Assembly (NCBI RefSeq): GCF_011742875.1
Contig: NZ_JAAQTL010000001.1
Location: 372,001-436,000 of the forward strand
Length of the DNA stretch: 64,000 nucleotides
Source of the DNA: Luteibacter yeojuensis
GTDB lineage: Bacteria > Pseudomonadota > Gammaproteobacteria > Xanthomonadales > Rhodanobacteraceae
Direction of reading: 5' to 3'
This document shows positions 45,426 through 60,625 of this stretch, piece after piece. The translations under genes and the position numbers were made by a program. The notes beneath the pieces are model-generated. The model searched no databases. It was not told the origin of the DNA and saw only the letters and a list, made by a program, of their open reading frames with translations. Numbering within the stretch: the first letter of the stretch is position 1; every line of letters starts with the position of its first letter.

Positions 45426-46055
45426 GTGTACACGCCGAAGGACTTCGTCGAAGCGCGCCTGCCGGTATTGCACGACGCCATGCGTTCGAATCCTTTCGGC
45501 ACGCTGGTCACGGCGGGCGAGGGCGGCATCGAAGCCACGCACGTGCCGTTCGTGCTGGCGCGGGACGAAGGCCCGATGGGCACGCTGTATGCGCACGTGG
45601 CCCGTGGCAACGACCACATCGTGCGCCATCCGGGTGAAGTCCTGGCGATCTTCACCGGGCCGCACGCGTACATCTCACCGAACGGTTATCCAGGCAAGGC
45701 GACGCATCACCGCGAGGTGCCCACCTGGAATTACATCGCCGTGCACGCTTACGGCATGCCGGAAACGTTCACCGATGCCCCACGATTACTGGATCTGTTG
45801 ACCCGCCTGACCATCCAGTCGGAGCACGACGGCGATCAGGCGCAGCCGTGGAAATTGAGTGACGCACCGGCCGATTACGTGACCCCGATGCTGCGAGGCA
45901 TCGTGGGCATCCGCATCCCCCTCGCACGCATCGAGGGCAAATGGAAACTCGGCCAGAACCGGCCGGCCGAGGATCGCGAAGGTTCCGCACAGCTGCTGAA
46001 CCAGCGTGCCGGCGACAACGAACAAGCCATCGCGGAAGCGATGCGCTCGATCTAA
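45426..46055 (+). CDS. PaiB-family FMN-binding protein
   Basis: 209 residues from GTG 45426, 4 bp after zipA. The PaiB/FMN-binding split-barrel family signature is clear: AIFTGPHAYISPNGYP, then VPTWNYIAVHAYG, and C-terminal GIVGIRIPLARIEGKWKLGQNR. Members are annotated as protease synthase/sporulation negative regulators in Bacillus, but in Proteobacteria the role is unknown. The gene ends 10 bp before the left arm of the large inverted repeat. Confidence 0.88.
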   Translation: MYTPKDFVEARLPVLHDAMRSNPFGTLVTAGEGGIEATHVPFVLARDEGPMGTLYAHVARGNDHIVRHPGEVLAIFTGPHAYISPNGYPGKATHHREVPTWNYIAVHAYGMPETFTDAPRLLDLLTRLTIQSEHDGDQAQPWKLSDAPADYVTPMLRGIVGIRIPLARIEGKWKLGQNRPAEDREGSAQLLNQRAGDNEQAIAEAMRSI

Positions 46056-46065
46056 TACCCCCTCA

Positions 46066-46529
46066 CGTCGTTCCTGCGAAAGCAGGAACCCAGCGTCTTA
46101 TCGCTCCTGCGCTTCGTATCGTTACCTACGTGATCGGATAACTCGCTAATCGCGAGTTCATGCCTGATGCGGCTTCGCCGCCGCATCTATGTTGCTCGTT
46201 TGCTTCGTAGGATGGGCTCGCCTTGCGGCCTCGCGCTCGGCGCCTGCGCCGCGACGAAGTGGCCAGCCGCCGTCCCCCTCGCCGCGAAGGCTTACGTCGT
46301 TCCTTGGGAAAGGAGGAGCCGCTGCGCGGCTCAATGTCTTATGGCTGACGCCCCGGCGGACCCGGGCGGTCGGGCGGGAGTCTTCGACTCGGCATCCTGC
46401 CTCGACGAAGACCGCCGGCCGTCCAGGCCGGCGCCCCTTCGGGGTCTTGTCCGCCCGACCGCCCTCGACTCCAGACATCGCGGCGAGGGGGACGGCGGCT
46501 GGCCTTGATGTGGTGAGGTGTCGTGTTGG
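46066..46529. repeat. 464-bp inverted repeat, left arm
   Basis: Reading this segment and the reverse complement of 47359-47822 side by side, the first ~440 bases look identical and the final ~25 differ at a few positions, with equal total length (464). The arm includes sub-units: the CGTCGTTCCTGCGAAAGCAG palindrome at 46066, GCGGCTTCGCCGCCGC at about 46169-46184, an SGGRAxxx-type GC-rich stretch, and the ATCGCGGCGAGGGG end unit also found at 18552-18566. Reading frames in it are not credible genes. Confidence 0.9.
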
Positions 46530-46628
46530 AAAAGCGGAACCGATGGTGCGCTGTCGCTTTCTTGTGGAACGAGTCGCTGGGCACCCGCTTTCGCGGGTGC
46601 TACGGTGAGGGGGAGGAACCGTGCTTTG

Positions 46629-46652
46629 TGTGGGAGCCGCTTCAGCGGCGAT
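46629..46652 (+). repeat. Single REP element
   Basis: TGTGGGAGCCGCTTCAGCGG plus CGAT, identical to the first arm at 20366-20389. No inverted partner within 150 bp, so a solitary or half-lost REPIN. Confidence 0.8.
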
Positions 46653-46934
46653 GGGTGCTCGCGAAAACACGCCCGATTGCGAATGATCGTAAACCCGATA
46701 TCAGTCGACCACGCTCATCGCCCGAGCGCGCATCCAAGCTGTTGCCACGCTTCAGTAGCGCCTACAGACAACAGGGAATTCGTTTGCTACCTTCGGGCCG
46801 TTGCCTGCGCTGTCGACACGAAAACGCTACGCAGACAACCATCGCTAGATGTGGTGAGAAGCGCGAACCGAAGGTGCTGCAAACACCCTCGGTTCGCTGA
46901 CCAAAACCAACTAGGCTCAAATGGAGGATTGATT

Positions 46935-47003
46935 TTGGCTACCCCCGATCATACGGCACGCCCGCGCCCACCGAACCTTCCGGGCGGCACCTTCCACCTG
47001 TAA
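46935..47003 (+). pseudogene. Possible truncated start of an IS200/REP-type (Y1) transposase
   Basis: A GGAGG site (46923-46927) lies 7 nt before TTG 46935, which opens a 22-residue frame (L/M ATPDHTARPRPPN then LPGGTFHL) ending at TAA 47001. The RPRPPN-LPGGTFHL stretch resembles the first residues of Y1 transposases (ARPxRIxxPGxxYHVT). An inverted repeat CTTTCTGCC/GGCAGAAG follows at 47006-47027. If this reading is right, it is a 5' remnant; it could equally be a leader peptide or chance. Confidence 0.35.
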
Positions 47004-47124
47004 GGCTTTCTGCCAGTCAGGCAGAAGCGGTTGTAGAACCGCGGTGCTTGCCGTGCTCGTGAGATATTTCTTACCGCCGTAACCGGCGCGCTCCCTTGCG
47101 CCGGTGGAAAGCGGCCGGCACCGC

Positions 47125-47286
47125 TCATTCGTCAATCACGCCACCCGGTTCCCCAAGGTACCGGTGAAGCCTCGCGTTCCCTATGGTCCGCGGCGCGTCG
47201 AAGTCTGGCGCGCCGCGTTTGGCCGAGGCGCCGGCGTAAGCAAGGAGCAAAGCGATGATCTGCTCTTCGGAAAATCGCTTCTTCAC
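47125..47286 (-). mobile_element. IS3-family (IS407-like) orfA fragment
   Basis: From GTG 47286 the minus strand reads KKRFSEEQIIALL, the conserved start of OrfA in IS3-family elements, followed by 40 residues that do not match the usual helix-turn-helix continuation before TGA at 47125. Just upstream, CCCCCCAGTTTTGAGTAGCA (minus strand, about 47332-47351) looks like an IS3 terminal end. So the left end and first 14 codons of an IS survive; the rest is lost. Confidence 0.6.
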
Positions 47287-47358
47287 GTCCAATCTCCGTC
47301 AGTTGGGGGATTGGACTCCAACTCGCCGTGCTACTCAAAACTGGGGGGCGTCGCTCTC

Positions 47359-47822
47359 CCAACACCACACCGCACCGTATCAAGGCCAGCCGCCGTCCCC
47401 CTCGCCGCGATGTCTGGAGTCGAGGGCGGTCGGGCGGACAAGACCCCGAAGGGGCGCCGGCCTGGACGGCCGGCGGTCTTCGTCGAGGCAGGATGCCGAG
47501 TCGAAGACTCCCGCCCGACCGCCCGGGTCCGCCGGGGCGTCAGCCATAAGACATTGAGCCGCGCAGCGGCTCCTCCTTTCCCAAGGAACGACGTAAGCCT
47601 TCGCGGCGAGGGGGACGGCGGCTGGCCACTTCGTCGCGGCGCAGGCGCCGAGCGCGAGGCCGCAAGGCGAGCCCATCCTACGAAGCAAACGAGCAACATA
47701 GATGCGGCGGCGAAGCCGCATCAGGCATGAACTCGCGATTAGCGAGTTATCCGATCACGTAGGTAACGATACGAAGCGCAGGAGCGATAAGACGCTGGGT
47801 TCCTGCTTTCGCAGGAACGACG
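47359..47822. repeat. 464-bp inverted repeat, right arm
   Basis: Reverse complement of the left arm (46066-46529), equal in length, with differences concentrated at the inner end. The outer palindrome CTGCTTTCGCAGGAACGACG ends at 47822, 166 bp before the glgE start. Arm identity suggests a recent duplication or ongoing gene conversion. Confidence 0.9.
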
Positions 47823-47988
47823 GGTTTGGGGGGCTACGTACAAGAATGGTGGCTGGTGCCATGGCACATTCACGCTTCCGCAACACCAGGATGCGTCACT
47901 GTCGGAGCCTTCGCGTGCCCGGGTCATTGGCACGATGCATACATACGGCCCGGCATGCTTGTGTCCATTCCCCAGGATCGCGAGTCAC

Positions 47989-50900
47989 ATGCAGGCCAGC
48001 CAGAGTGCGCCCTTTCGTATCTATTACCTGCATCCGCTGCTCGCGGGGCCGCTGACCGCGTGGAATGCGTGGATCGAACATGCGGCCGGGCTTGGCTTCC
48101 GCCAGCTGCTCGTGGCGCCGCCGTTCGAAACCTCGCCGTGCGGCGACGTGTTCGTCACGCGCGATTTCGATCGCATGAACCCCGCGCTCGGCGACGGTGA
48201 CGCGACGACGCGGCTGGCGCAGATCGCAAAAGCCTGCCGGGCGCACGATATCGAGTTGTGGCTCGATCTTGCGCTCGACGAACTCTCCTCGGATTCGCCA
48301 GTGCGGGCGGAGCATCCCGAATGGTTTCGCGCGGTGGCGGCGCAACACGACACCCCGGATCCACGCTGGACGCCAAGCGAGAGCGACAGCGCCCGTTGGC
48401 GCTTGAACGATCCGGACGTGGTCGAGGCGGCCAGCGACTGGTGGACGGCACGTTTACGGCAATGGATGGCGGCCGGCGTTTCCGGATTCCGCCTCGTTCA
48501 TCCGCAGCGCCTTCGCGCCGGCGTGTGGAAGGCGGTGATCGATGCCGCCCGTGAGGAGGGATCGCGCGTGGCGTTCCTGGCCTGGACGCCGGGACTGACG
48601 CCCGACGAAGTGCACGCCCTTGAAGGCGCGGGTTTCGATGCGGTGGTGTCCTCGGCGAACTGGTGGGATTTCCGCGCGCCATGGTTCGCGCAGGAGGCGG
48701 AACGGCTCGCGGCCGTGGCGCCGGCGCTGGCTTGCACGGAGGAGCCGTTCGCCAGGCGCCTGGGCGACGAACTGGGCGAGGAGAACCAGCTCGATCACGC
48801 GTATCGCCGAGCCATCGCCTTCGGGGCGACGTCGCCTGCCGGCTGGATGATGCCCATGGGCTTCGAATACGCCGTGCACGACGCCCTCGACCCGCGGCGC
48901 GGCGGCGCGCTCACACCTTCCGCGCTCGCACAGGGTGGCGTGCTGGACCTTTCGGCGGCGGTGAAAGCGGCGAATGCATCCGTCAGCGAACGAATCGCGG
49001 CGCGGCCGGAGATCGTCCTTCGTCATGGCGTGGCGACGTTCCTCACCGTGGACGGTGCCGATGCGCGCACGGCGGAAAGTGCCGCGTTGACGCTGGTCAA
49101 CGCATCGCTGGACCGCGAGGTCGACGTGCCGGCCGCGGATGCGTTGATCGGCGCGGCGGCGCATTTTTCGCCGTGGACCGCGCCGGATGGGCGCAAGGTC
49201 TTCGACCAGGGCGAGGGCATCGCGCTCCAGCCCGGCGAAGTGCTGGTCCTGCGCGGCACGCAGGCCGCGCCGGTGAAACGCAAGCTGGGTGCCGGCGCGC
49301 AGAAGGAGTACCTCCAGGCGGCGACGCGCGGGCCGCGTGTCATGATCGAGGCCGTGCAGCCGACGGTCGACGGCGGGCGCTTCCCGGCGAAACGTATCGT
49401 CGGCCAGGCGGTCACGGTCACGGCGGATATCTTCATGGACGGCCACGATGTGCTGGCCGCACGCCTGCGTTACCGTGCGCTCGACGAGAAGACCTGGCGC
49501 GAAACGCCCATGCTGCTCGTCAACAACGATATACACACGGCCACCTTCACGCCCACGCGCATCGGTCGCCACGAGTTCCAGGTGGAGGCGTGGCGCGATC
49601 CCTTTGCCACGTATCGTCACGAGATCGAACTGAAGCATGCGGCGAAGGTACCTATCGCGCTGGAGCTGGAAGAGGGCAGGCTGCTGGTGGAGAAGCGTGC
49701 CGCCGCGGCTACGGGGTCGAAGGCGAAGGCACTGCGTAACCTCGCCACCGCGGTGGCGAAGAGCGAGGGCGACGAACGGCTGGAGCTGCTGCTCGCCGAC
49801 GCCACGCTGGACCTGATGACGGCGACCGATCCGCGCGAGCAGTCGAGTCTCACCGAGGCGTTTCCCCTGGAAGTGGATCGCCGCGAAGCCGGCTTCGCCA
49901 GCTGGTATGAACTCTTCCCGCGATCGATGACCGGATCGAAGGCGGAGCACGGCACATTCCGCAACACGATCGCGCGCCTGCCGGCGATTCGCGACATGGG
50001 CTTCGACGTCCTGTACTTCCCGCCGATCCATCCGATCGGCAAGGCCTTCCGGAAGGGGCCGAACAATACGCTGACGCCGGGGCCGGCCGATCCCGGCAGC
50101 CCCTACGCCATCGGTTCGGTCGAGGGTGGGCACACCGCCATCCATCCGCAGCTTGGCACGCTGGAGGATTTCCGCGCGTTGCGCGATGCCGCGCATGCGC
50201 ACCGGCTCGAACTCGCGCTGGACTTCGCCATCCAGTGCTCGCCCGATCATCCCTGGCTGAAGGAACACCCGGAATGGTTCGACTGGCGGCCCGACGGCAG
50301 CATCAAGTACGCCGAGAACCCTCCGAAGAAATACCAGGACATCGTCAACGTCGATTTCTATGCGGACGGGGCGGTGCCCTCGCTTTGGCAGGCGCTGTGC
50401 GACGTGGTGATGTTCTGGGCCGGCGAGGGCGTGCGCACGTTCCGTGTCGACAACCCCCATACCAAGCCGTTTCCGTTCTGGGAGTGGATGATCGCGCGGG
50501 TGCGGGCGACGTATCCGGACGCGTTGTTCCTCTCCGAAGCCTTCACCCGGCCGAAGCCGATGTATCGCCTCGCAAAGGTCGGCTTCAGCCAGTCGTATAC
50601 CTATTTCACCTGGCGTCATTCCAAGCAGGAATTCGTCGACTACCTGACCGAGTTGACCACCACGCCGCCGAAGGACTTCTTCCGTCCGAACTTCTTCGTC
50701 AACACGCCCGACATCAATCCGTATTTCCTCCAGACCTCCGGGCGACCGGGGTTCCTCATCCGTGCGGCGCTGGCGACGACGCTCTCGGGCCTGTGGGGCA
50801 TGTATTCCGGTTTCGAGATCTGCGAGTCCGCACCCATCCCTGGCAAGGAGGAGTACCTGGACTCGGAGAAGTACGAGATACGCATCCGCGACTTCGACGC

Positions 50901-51258
50901 CCCCGGCAACATCGTGGCGGAGATCGCCCAGCTCAATCGCCTGCGCCGCGCCCATCCCGCCCTGCAGACGCATCTCGGCGTCCGCTTCCTCCCGGCCAGC
51001 AACGACCAGGTGCTGTTCTTCGAGAAACGCACCGGCGACGACCTCGTGCTGGTGGCGATCAGCATGGACCCGCACAACCCGCAGGCAGCGGATATCGTCC
51101 TTCCGCTCAACGACTGGGGGCTTTCGGGCCATGCCGAGCTCGATGTCCACGACCTCCTGCACGACCAACCCTTGAGCTGGCGCGGCACCACGCAGCACGT
51201 ATGGCTTGGCCTCGGCCAGCCTTACGCGGTGTGGCAGGTGCGGCTACCCGGAGCCTGA
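47989..51258 (+). CDS. glgE: Alpha-1,4-glucan:maltose-1-phosphate maltosyltransferase with N-terminal amylase-like domain
   Basis: GlgE extends alpha-1,4-glucans with maltose from maltose 1-phosphate. 1089 residues, against about 660-700 in most bacteria. Residues ~450-1089 are GlgE proper: MIEAVQPTVDGGRFPAKR opening, nucleophile Asp821 in FRVDNPHTKPFPFWEW, acid/base Glu850 in LSEAFTRPKPM, and NTPDINPYF. Residues ~1-420 form an extra GH13-like domain (EHPEWFRAVAAQ, GVSGFRLVHPQ) in which the position of the nucleophile Asp is Val170, so it is probably inactive. ATG 47989 is my choice; ATG 47935 is possible. First gene of the glucan operon; treS starts 4 bp after its stop. Confidence 0.93.
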   Translation: MQASQSAPFRIYYLHPLLAGPLTAWNAWIEHAAGLGFRQLLVAPPFETSPCGDVFVTRDFDRMNPALGDGDATTRLAQIAKACRAHDIELWLDLALDELSSDSPVRAEHPEWFRAVAAQHDTPDPRWTPSESDSARWRLNDPDVVEAASDWWTARLRQWMAAGVSGFRLVHPQRLRAGVWKAVIDAAREEGSRVAFLAWTPGLTPDEVHALEGAGFDAVVSSANWWDFRAPWFAQEAERLAAVAPALACTEEPFARRLGDELGEENQLDHAYRRAIAFGATSPAGWMMPMGFEYAVHDALDPRRGGALTPSALAQGGVLDLSAAVKAANASVSERIAARPEIVLRHGVATFLTVDGADARTAESAALTLVNASLDREVDVPAADALIGAAAHFSPWTAPDGRKVFDQGEGIALQPGEVLVLRGTQAAPVKRKLGAGAQKEYLQAATRGPRVMIEAVQPTVDGGRFPAKRIVGQAVTVTADIFMDGHDVLAARLRYRALDEKTWRETPMLLVNNDIHTATFTPTRIGRHEFQVEAWRDPFATYRHEIELKHAAKVPIALELEEGRLLVEKRAAAATGSKAKALRNLATAVAKSEGDERLELLLADATLDLMTATDPREQSSLTEAFPLEVDRREAGFASWYELFPRSMTGSKAEHGTFRNTIARLPAIRDMGFDVLYFPPIHPIGKAFRKGPNNTLTPGPADPGSPYAIGSVEGGHTAIHPQLGTLEDFRALRDAAHAHRLELALDFAIQCSPDHPWLKEHPEWFDWRPDGSIKYAENPPKKYQDIVNVDFYADGAVPSLWQALCDVVMFWAGEGVRTFRVDNPHTKPFPFWEWMIARVRATYPDALFLSEAFTRPKPMYRLAKVGFSQSYTYFTWRHSKQEFVDYLTELTTTPPKDFFRPNFFVNTPDINPYFLQTSGRPGFLIRAALATTLSGLWGMYSGFEICESAPIPGKEEYLDSEKYEIRIRDFDAPGNIVAEIAQLNRLRRAHPALQTHLGVRFLPASNDQVLFFEKRTGDDLVLVAISMDPHNPQAADIVLPLNDWGLSGHAELDVHDLLHDQPLSWRGTTQHVWLGLGQPYAVWQVRLPGA

Positions 51259-51261
51259 TCC

Positions 51262-54569
<3,308 letters not shown>

Positions 54570-54573
<4 letters not shown>

Positions 54574-56756
54574 TCGATCCCCGAACCTACGGACTGTCCG
54601 ATGTCGCGGCCGTCGATGCGCTGGTCGAGGGCCGGCACGGCGATCCTTTCGCGCTGCTGGGACCACACGATGTCGCCGGGCGGCGCGTGGTGCGCACCCT
54701 GCAGCCCGGCGCGCGCGGTGTCGAACTGATCGATGCGCAGGGTCGGGTCGTCGGTGAATTGCAACGCGTGCATGACGGCGGTCTCTTCGCGGGATTCCTG
54801 GAAGTCGATGGCGGGTATCGCCTGCGGGTGCACTGGCCGGCCGCGACCCACGACACCCACGATGCCTACGCGTTCGGCACCCTGCTCGGCGACGACGACC
54901 TGCGCCTCCTCTCCGAGGGCACGCATATCGAGTTGTTCCGCTGCCTGGGCGCCCATCCGACCGTGCTGGACGGCGTCCATGGCGTGCGCTTCGCCGTGTG
55001 GGCACCCAATGCGAAGCGGGTGAGCGTCGTCGGCGACTTCGACAGCTGGGACGGTCGCCGTCATCCGATGCGCAGGCGCGTGCCGGCTGGCGTCTGGGAG
55101 CTGTTCGTTCCGGGTCTGCTGCCGGGAGCGCGCTACAAATACGAGGTGTGGGGGGCGGACGATTCGCTCACGCAGCGCGCCGATCCCGTGGCGCTCGCCG
55201 CCGAACTGCCGCCAGCGACGGCGTCGATCGTCGCCGACCCCGCGGCCTTCCACTGGACCGACGACGAATGGCTGCGCCGCCGCGGTGCCCTGCACCATGC
55301 CGGCTCCCCCTTGTCGATCTACGAACTGCACGCCGGCTCGTGGCTGCGTGGCAACGACGGCCGCGAACTGCACTGGGACGAACTCGGCGAGCGCCTGATT
55401 CCCTACGTGGCGGGGATGGGTTTCAGCCACATCGAGCTGCTGCCGATCTCGGAGCATCCGTTCGGCGGCTCCTGGGGCTACCAGCCGCTGGGCCAGTTCG
55501 CGCCGACGTCGCGCTTCGGTACACCCGACGCCTTTGCCCGCTTCGTCGATCGTTGCCATGAGGCTGGCATCGGCGTCATCGTGGACTGGGTGCCCGCGCA
55601 CTTCCCGACGGATATCCATGGTCTTGCGCATTTCGACGGCACGCCGCTTTACGAGCATGCCGATCCCCGCGAAGGCTTCCACCAGGACTGGAATACGCTG
55701 ATCTTCAACCTTGGCCGCAACGAGGTGTCGGCCTACCTGATAGCGAGCGCGCTGGCCTGGCTGGAACGTTTCCATGTCGACGGCCTGCGGGTGGACGCCG
55801 TGGCCTCGATGCTATACCGCGACTACTCGCGCAAGCACGGCGAATGGGTACCGAACGTCTACGGCGGTCGAGAGAACCTCGAGTCCATCGCCTTCCTGCG
55901 CCGCGTGAACCAGCTCGTGGCCGAACGGCACCCGGACTGCATGACCATCGCCGAGGAATCCACCGCGTGGCCGGGCGTGACCCAGCCGGTGGAGCAGGGC
56001 GGCCTGGGTTTCACCTTCAAGTGGAACATGGGCTGGATGCACGATTCGCTGGAATACATGTCGCGCGATCCCATCCATCGCCGCTGGCACCATGGCGAGA
56101 TGACCTTCAGCATGGTCTATGCCTATTCGGAAAAGTTCGTGTTGCCGCTCTCGCACGACGAGGTGGTGCACGGCAAGCGCTCGCTCCTGGGACGGATGCC
56201 CGGCGACGAGTGGCAGCGCTTCGCGAACCTGCGCGCCTATTACGGGTTCATGTGGGGCCATCCCGGCAAGAAGCTCCTGTTTACCGGCGGCGAGATCGCC
56301 CAGCCGCACGAGTGGAACCACGATGCGCAGATTGCCTGGGAACTGCTAGATCATCCACGGCACCTCGGCGTGCAGAAACTCGTGCGCGACCTCAACCGTG
56401 TCTATGCCTCCACCTCGGCGTTGCACGCCTGGGACGCCGATCCGCGCGGCTTCCGCTGGGTGATCGGTGACGATGCCGGCCAGAGCGTGTTCGCATGGCT
56501 GCGCTTCGCCGACGGCGGGCGCCCGGTGCTCGTCGTCAGCAACATGACGCCCGCCGTGCGGCACGGTTTCCGCATCGGCGTGCCCGAAGGCGGCCGCTGG
56601 TGCGAAGCGATCAACTCCGACGCCACCGAGTACGGCGGCTCGGGCGTTGGCAACGAGGGCGAGCGGCATGCGCAAGCGGTGCCCGCGCACGGGTTCGGGC
56701 AGTCGCTGGTATTGAGCCTGCCGCCACTGGCCACCCTCATTTTCGTCGCCGACTGA
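54570..56756 (+). CDS. glgB: 1,4-alpha-glucan branching enzyme
   Basis: Introduces alpha-1,6 branches. 728 residues: an N1 domain, a CBM48 ([20 protein letters not shown]), GH13_9 catalytic barrel with Asp409 in [14 protein letters not shown], Glu462 in [11 protein letters not shown], Asp530 in [11 protein letters not shown], and a C-terminal all-beta domain. GTG start 54570 follows GAGGAGG and overlaps treS. Together with GlgE it gives branched glucan without GlgA/GlgC. Confidence 0.96.
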
Positions 56757-56768
56757 CGAGGAACACGA

Positions 56769-58873
<2,105 letters not shown>

Positions 58874-58877
<4 letters not shown>

Positions 58878-60622
58878 ATCGGGGCCATGCCCACGCGATG
58901 CCCTACGGATTCAAGCCGCTGGGCGACGGCCGCACACGCTTCAGGCTATGGGCACCCGACCGCGACGCGATATCGATCGAATGCGACAACGGCCATTCGG
59001 CGCCGATGCGCGCGCTCGACGATGGCTGGTTCGAGTGCGTGTGCCCGGTGGATGTGGGCACGGGCTATCGCTTCCGTCTCGAAAACGGCCTGGCCGTGCC
59101 CGATCCGGCATCGCGCCGGCAGCGCGACGGAGACGTGCACGGTTACAGCGTCGTCACCGATCCCCTCGCGTACCGCTGGCAGCATGACGGGTGGAAAGGA
59201 CGCCCGTGGCGCGAGACGGTGATCTACGAACTCCACGTGGGCGCGCTCGGCGGCTTCCACGGCGTGGAGATGGTCCTGCCGCACCTGGCGTCGCTGGGCA
59301 TCACCGCGGTGGAACTCATGCCGGTCGCCGAATTCCCGGGCGAGCGCAACTGGGGGTACGACGGCGTGCTGCCCTTCGCGCCGGCCGCGGCCTATGGCTC
59401 GCCGGACGACCTGAAGTCGCTGGTCGACACCGCGCACGGTCTCGGCCTGATGGTTTTCCTCGACGTGGTCTACAACCACTTCGGCCCGGATGGAAACTAC
59501 CTCGGCGCGTACGCGTCGCCGTTCTTCGACGAAGCCACGCATACACCGTGGGGCGCGGCCCTCGGTGTGGCGACGCCCCAGGTGGGCGACTACTTCGTGC
59601 ATAACGCGCTGTACTGGCTGGACGAGTTCCGTTTCGACGGGTTGCGCCTCGATGCAGTGCATGCCATCGGCAATCCGGGCTGGCTCGCCGCGCTGGCGGG
59701 CCGGGTTCGTGCCGCGATCGGTCCCGAACGGCAGATACACCTCGTGCTGGAGAACGAAGCCAACCAGGCACACCTCCTCGGTCGCGACCGCTTCGACGCG
59801 CAGTGGAACGACGATTTCCACAACGCGTTGCACGTCTTGCTCACCGGCGAGCAGGAAGGCTACTACGCGCATTACCGCCCGCCGATGGAAAAGCTCCTGC
59901 GCAGCCTGCGCGAGGGCTTCGCCTTCCAGGGCGAGACGATGGGTGGCCGCCGCCGCGGCGAGTCGAGCGGCGACCTCCCGCCTGCGCGCTTCGTCAACTT
60001 CCTGCAAAACCATGACCAGGTGGGCAACCGCGCGTTCGGCGACCGGTTGAGCATCCTCGTGGATGCCGAAACGATGGAGGCGGCCCTGGCGCTTCTGCTG
60101 CTGGGCCCCTTTGTCCCGATGCTGTTCATGGGCGAGGAATGGGCGAGCCGCACGCCGTTCCTGTTCTTCACCGATTTTCCCGACGAAAGACTTCGCGCCG
60201 CGGTGCGCGAGGGCCGGCGCAGGGAGTTCGAAAGCTTTGCCGGTTTCGCGGGAGACATCCCGGACCCGAACGAGTACGAGACCTTCACCGCATCCATACC
60301 CGTGCGCCACGACGCGGCCGGCGAAAGGCGACGCGTCTTCGTGCGCGAGCTGATCGCGCTGCGGCACAAGCATGTGGCGCCGCACATCGAGGAAGCGCGC
60401 AGCCTCGGTGCCGGTGCGCTGGGGGAGCGGGCGTTCTTCGCTTCGTGGTCGCTCGGCGGCGCGTCGCTTACCCTCTACGTCAACCTCGGCGACGCGGACA
60501 TCGCCGTCGACCGGCCCCCGTCGCCGTCCGCGGCGTGGCTTCACGGCGATGCCGCCGACGTCGCTTCCCTTTCACGCGGCCTGCTTCCGGCTCGCCGTAC
60601 CCTTGCCTGCCTGGAGTCCTGA
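58874..60622 (+). CDS. treZ: Malto-oligosyltrehalose trehalohydrolase
   Basis: Releases trehalose from maltooligosyl-trehalose made by TreY. 582 residues from ATG 58874: small N-terminal CBM48-like domain (RFRLWAPDRDAISIEC), barrel with VYNHFGPDGNYLG, Asp260 in LRLDAVHAI, Glu293 in LENEANQ, and FLQNHDQVGNRAFGDRL. FMGEEWASRTPFLFFTDF is a TreZ signature. It lies between glgX and malQ, with treY last. Confidence 0.95.
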
Positions 60623-60625
60623 GCT

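Larger units (their letters stand above)
46530..47358. other. 829-bp core between inverted repeats; transposon debris
   Basis: No complete gene. It contains a single REP (46629-46652), a 22-residue reading frame with strong ribosome site (46935), and the start of an IS3-type transposase on the minus strand (47125-47286). The stretches 46660-46920 and 47010-47120 show nothing I recognise. GC content looks lower here than in flanking genes. Confidence 0.7.

Noticed and set aside
46158..47730. Several 80-200 residue frames within the inverted repeat arms, seen in both arms
   Set aside because: They are the same sequence read twice because the arms are inverted copies; composition is Arg/Pro/Gly-rich, no ribosome sites, and a related fragment at 18.5 kb is clearly intergenic.
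47935..47988. Extra 18 residues at the N-terminus of GlgE
   Set aside because: No ribosome site and a Cys/Pro-rich peptide unlike the following domain; the ATG at 47989 is more plausible, though neither has a strong signal.
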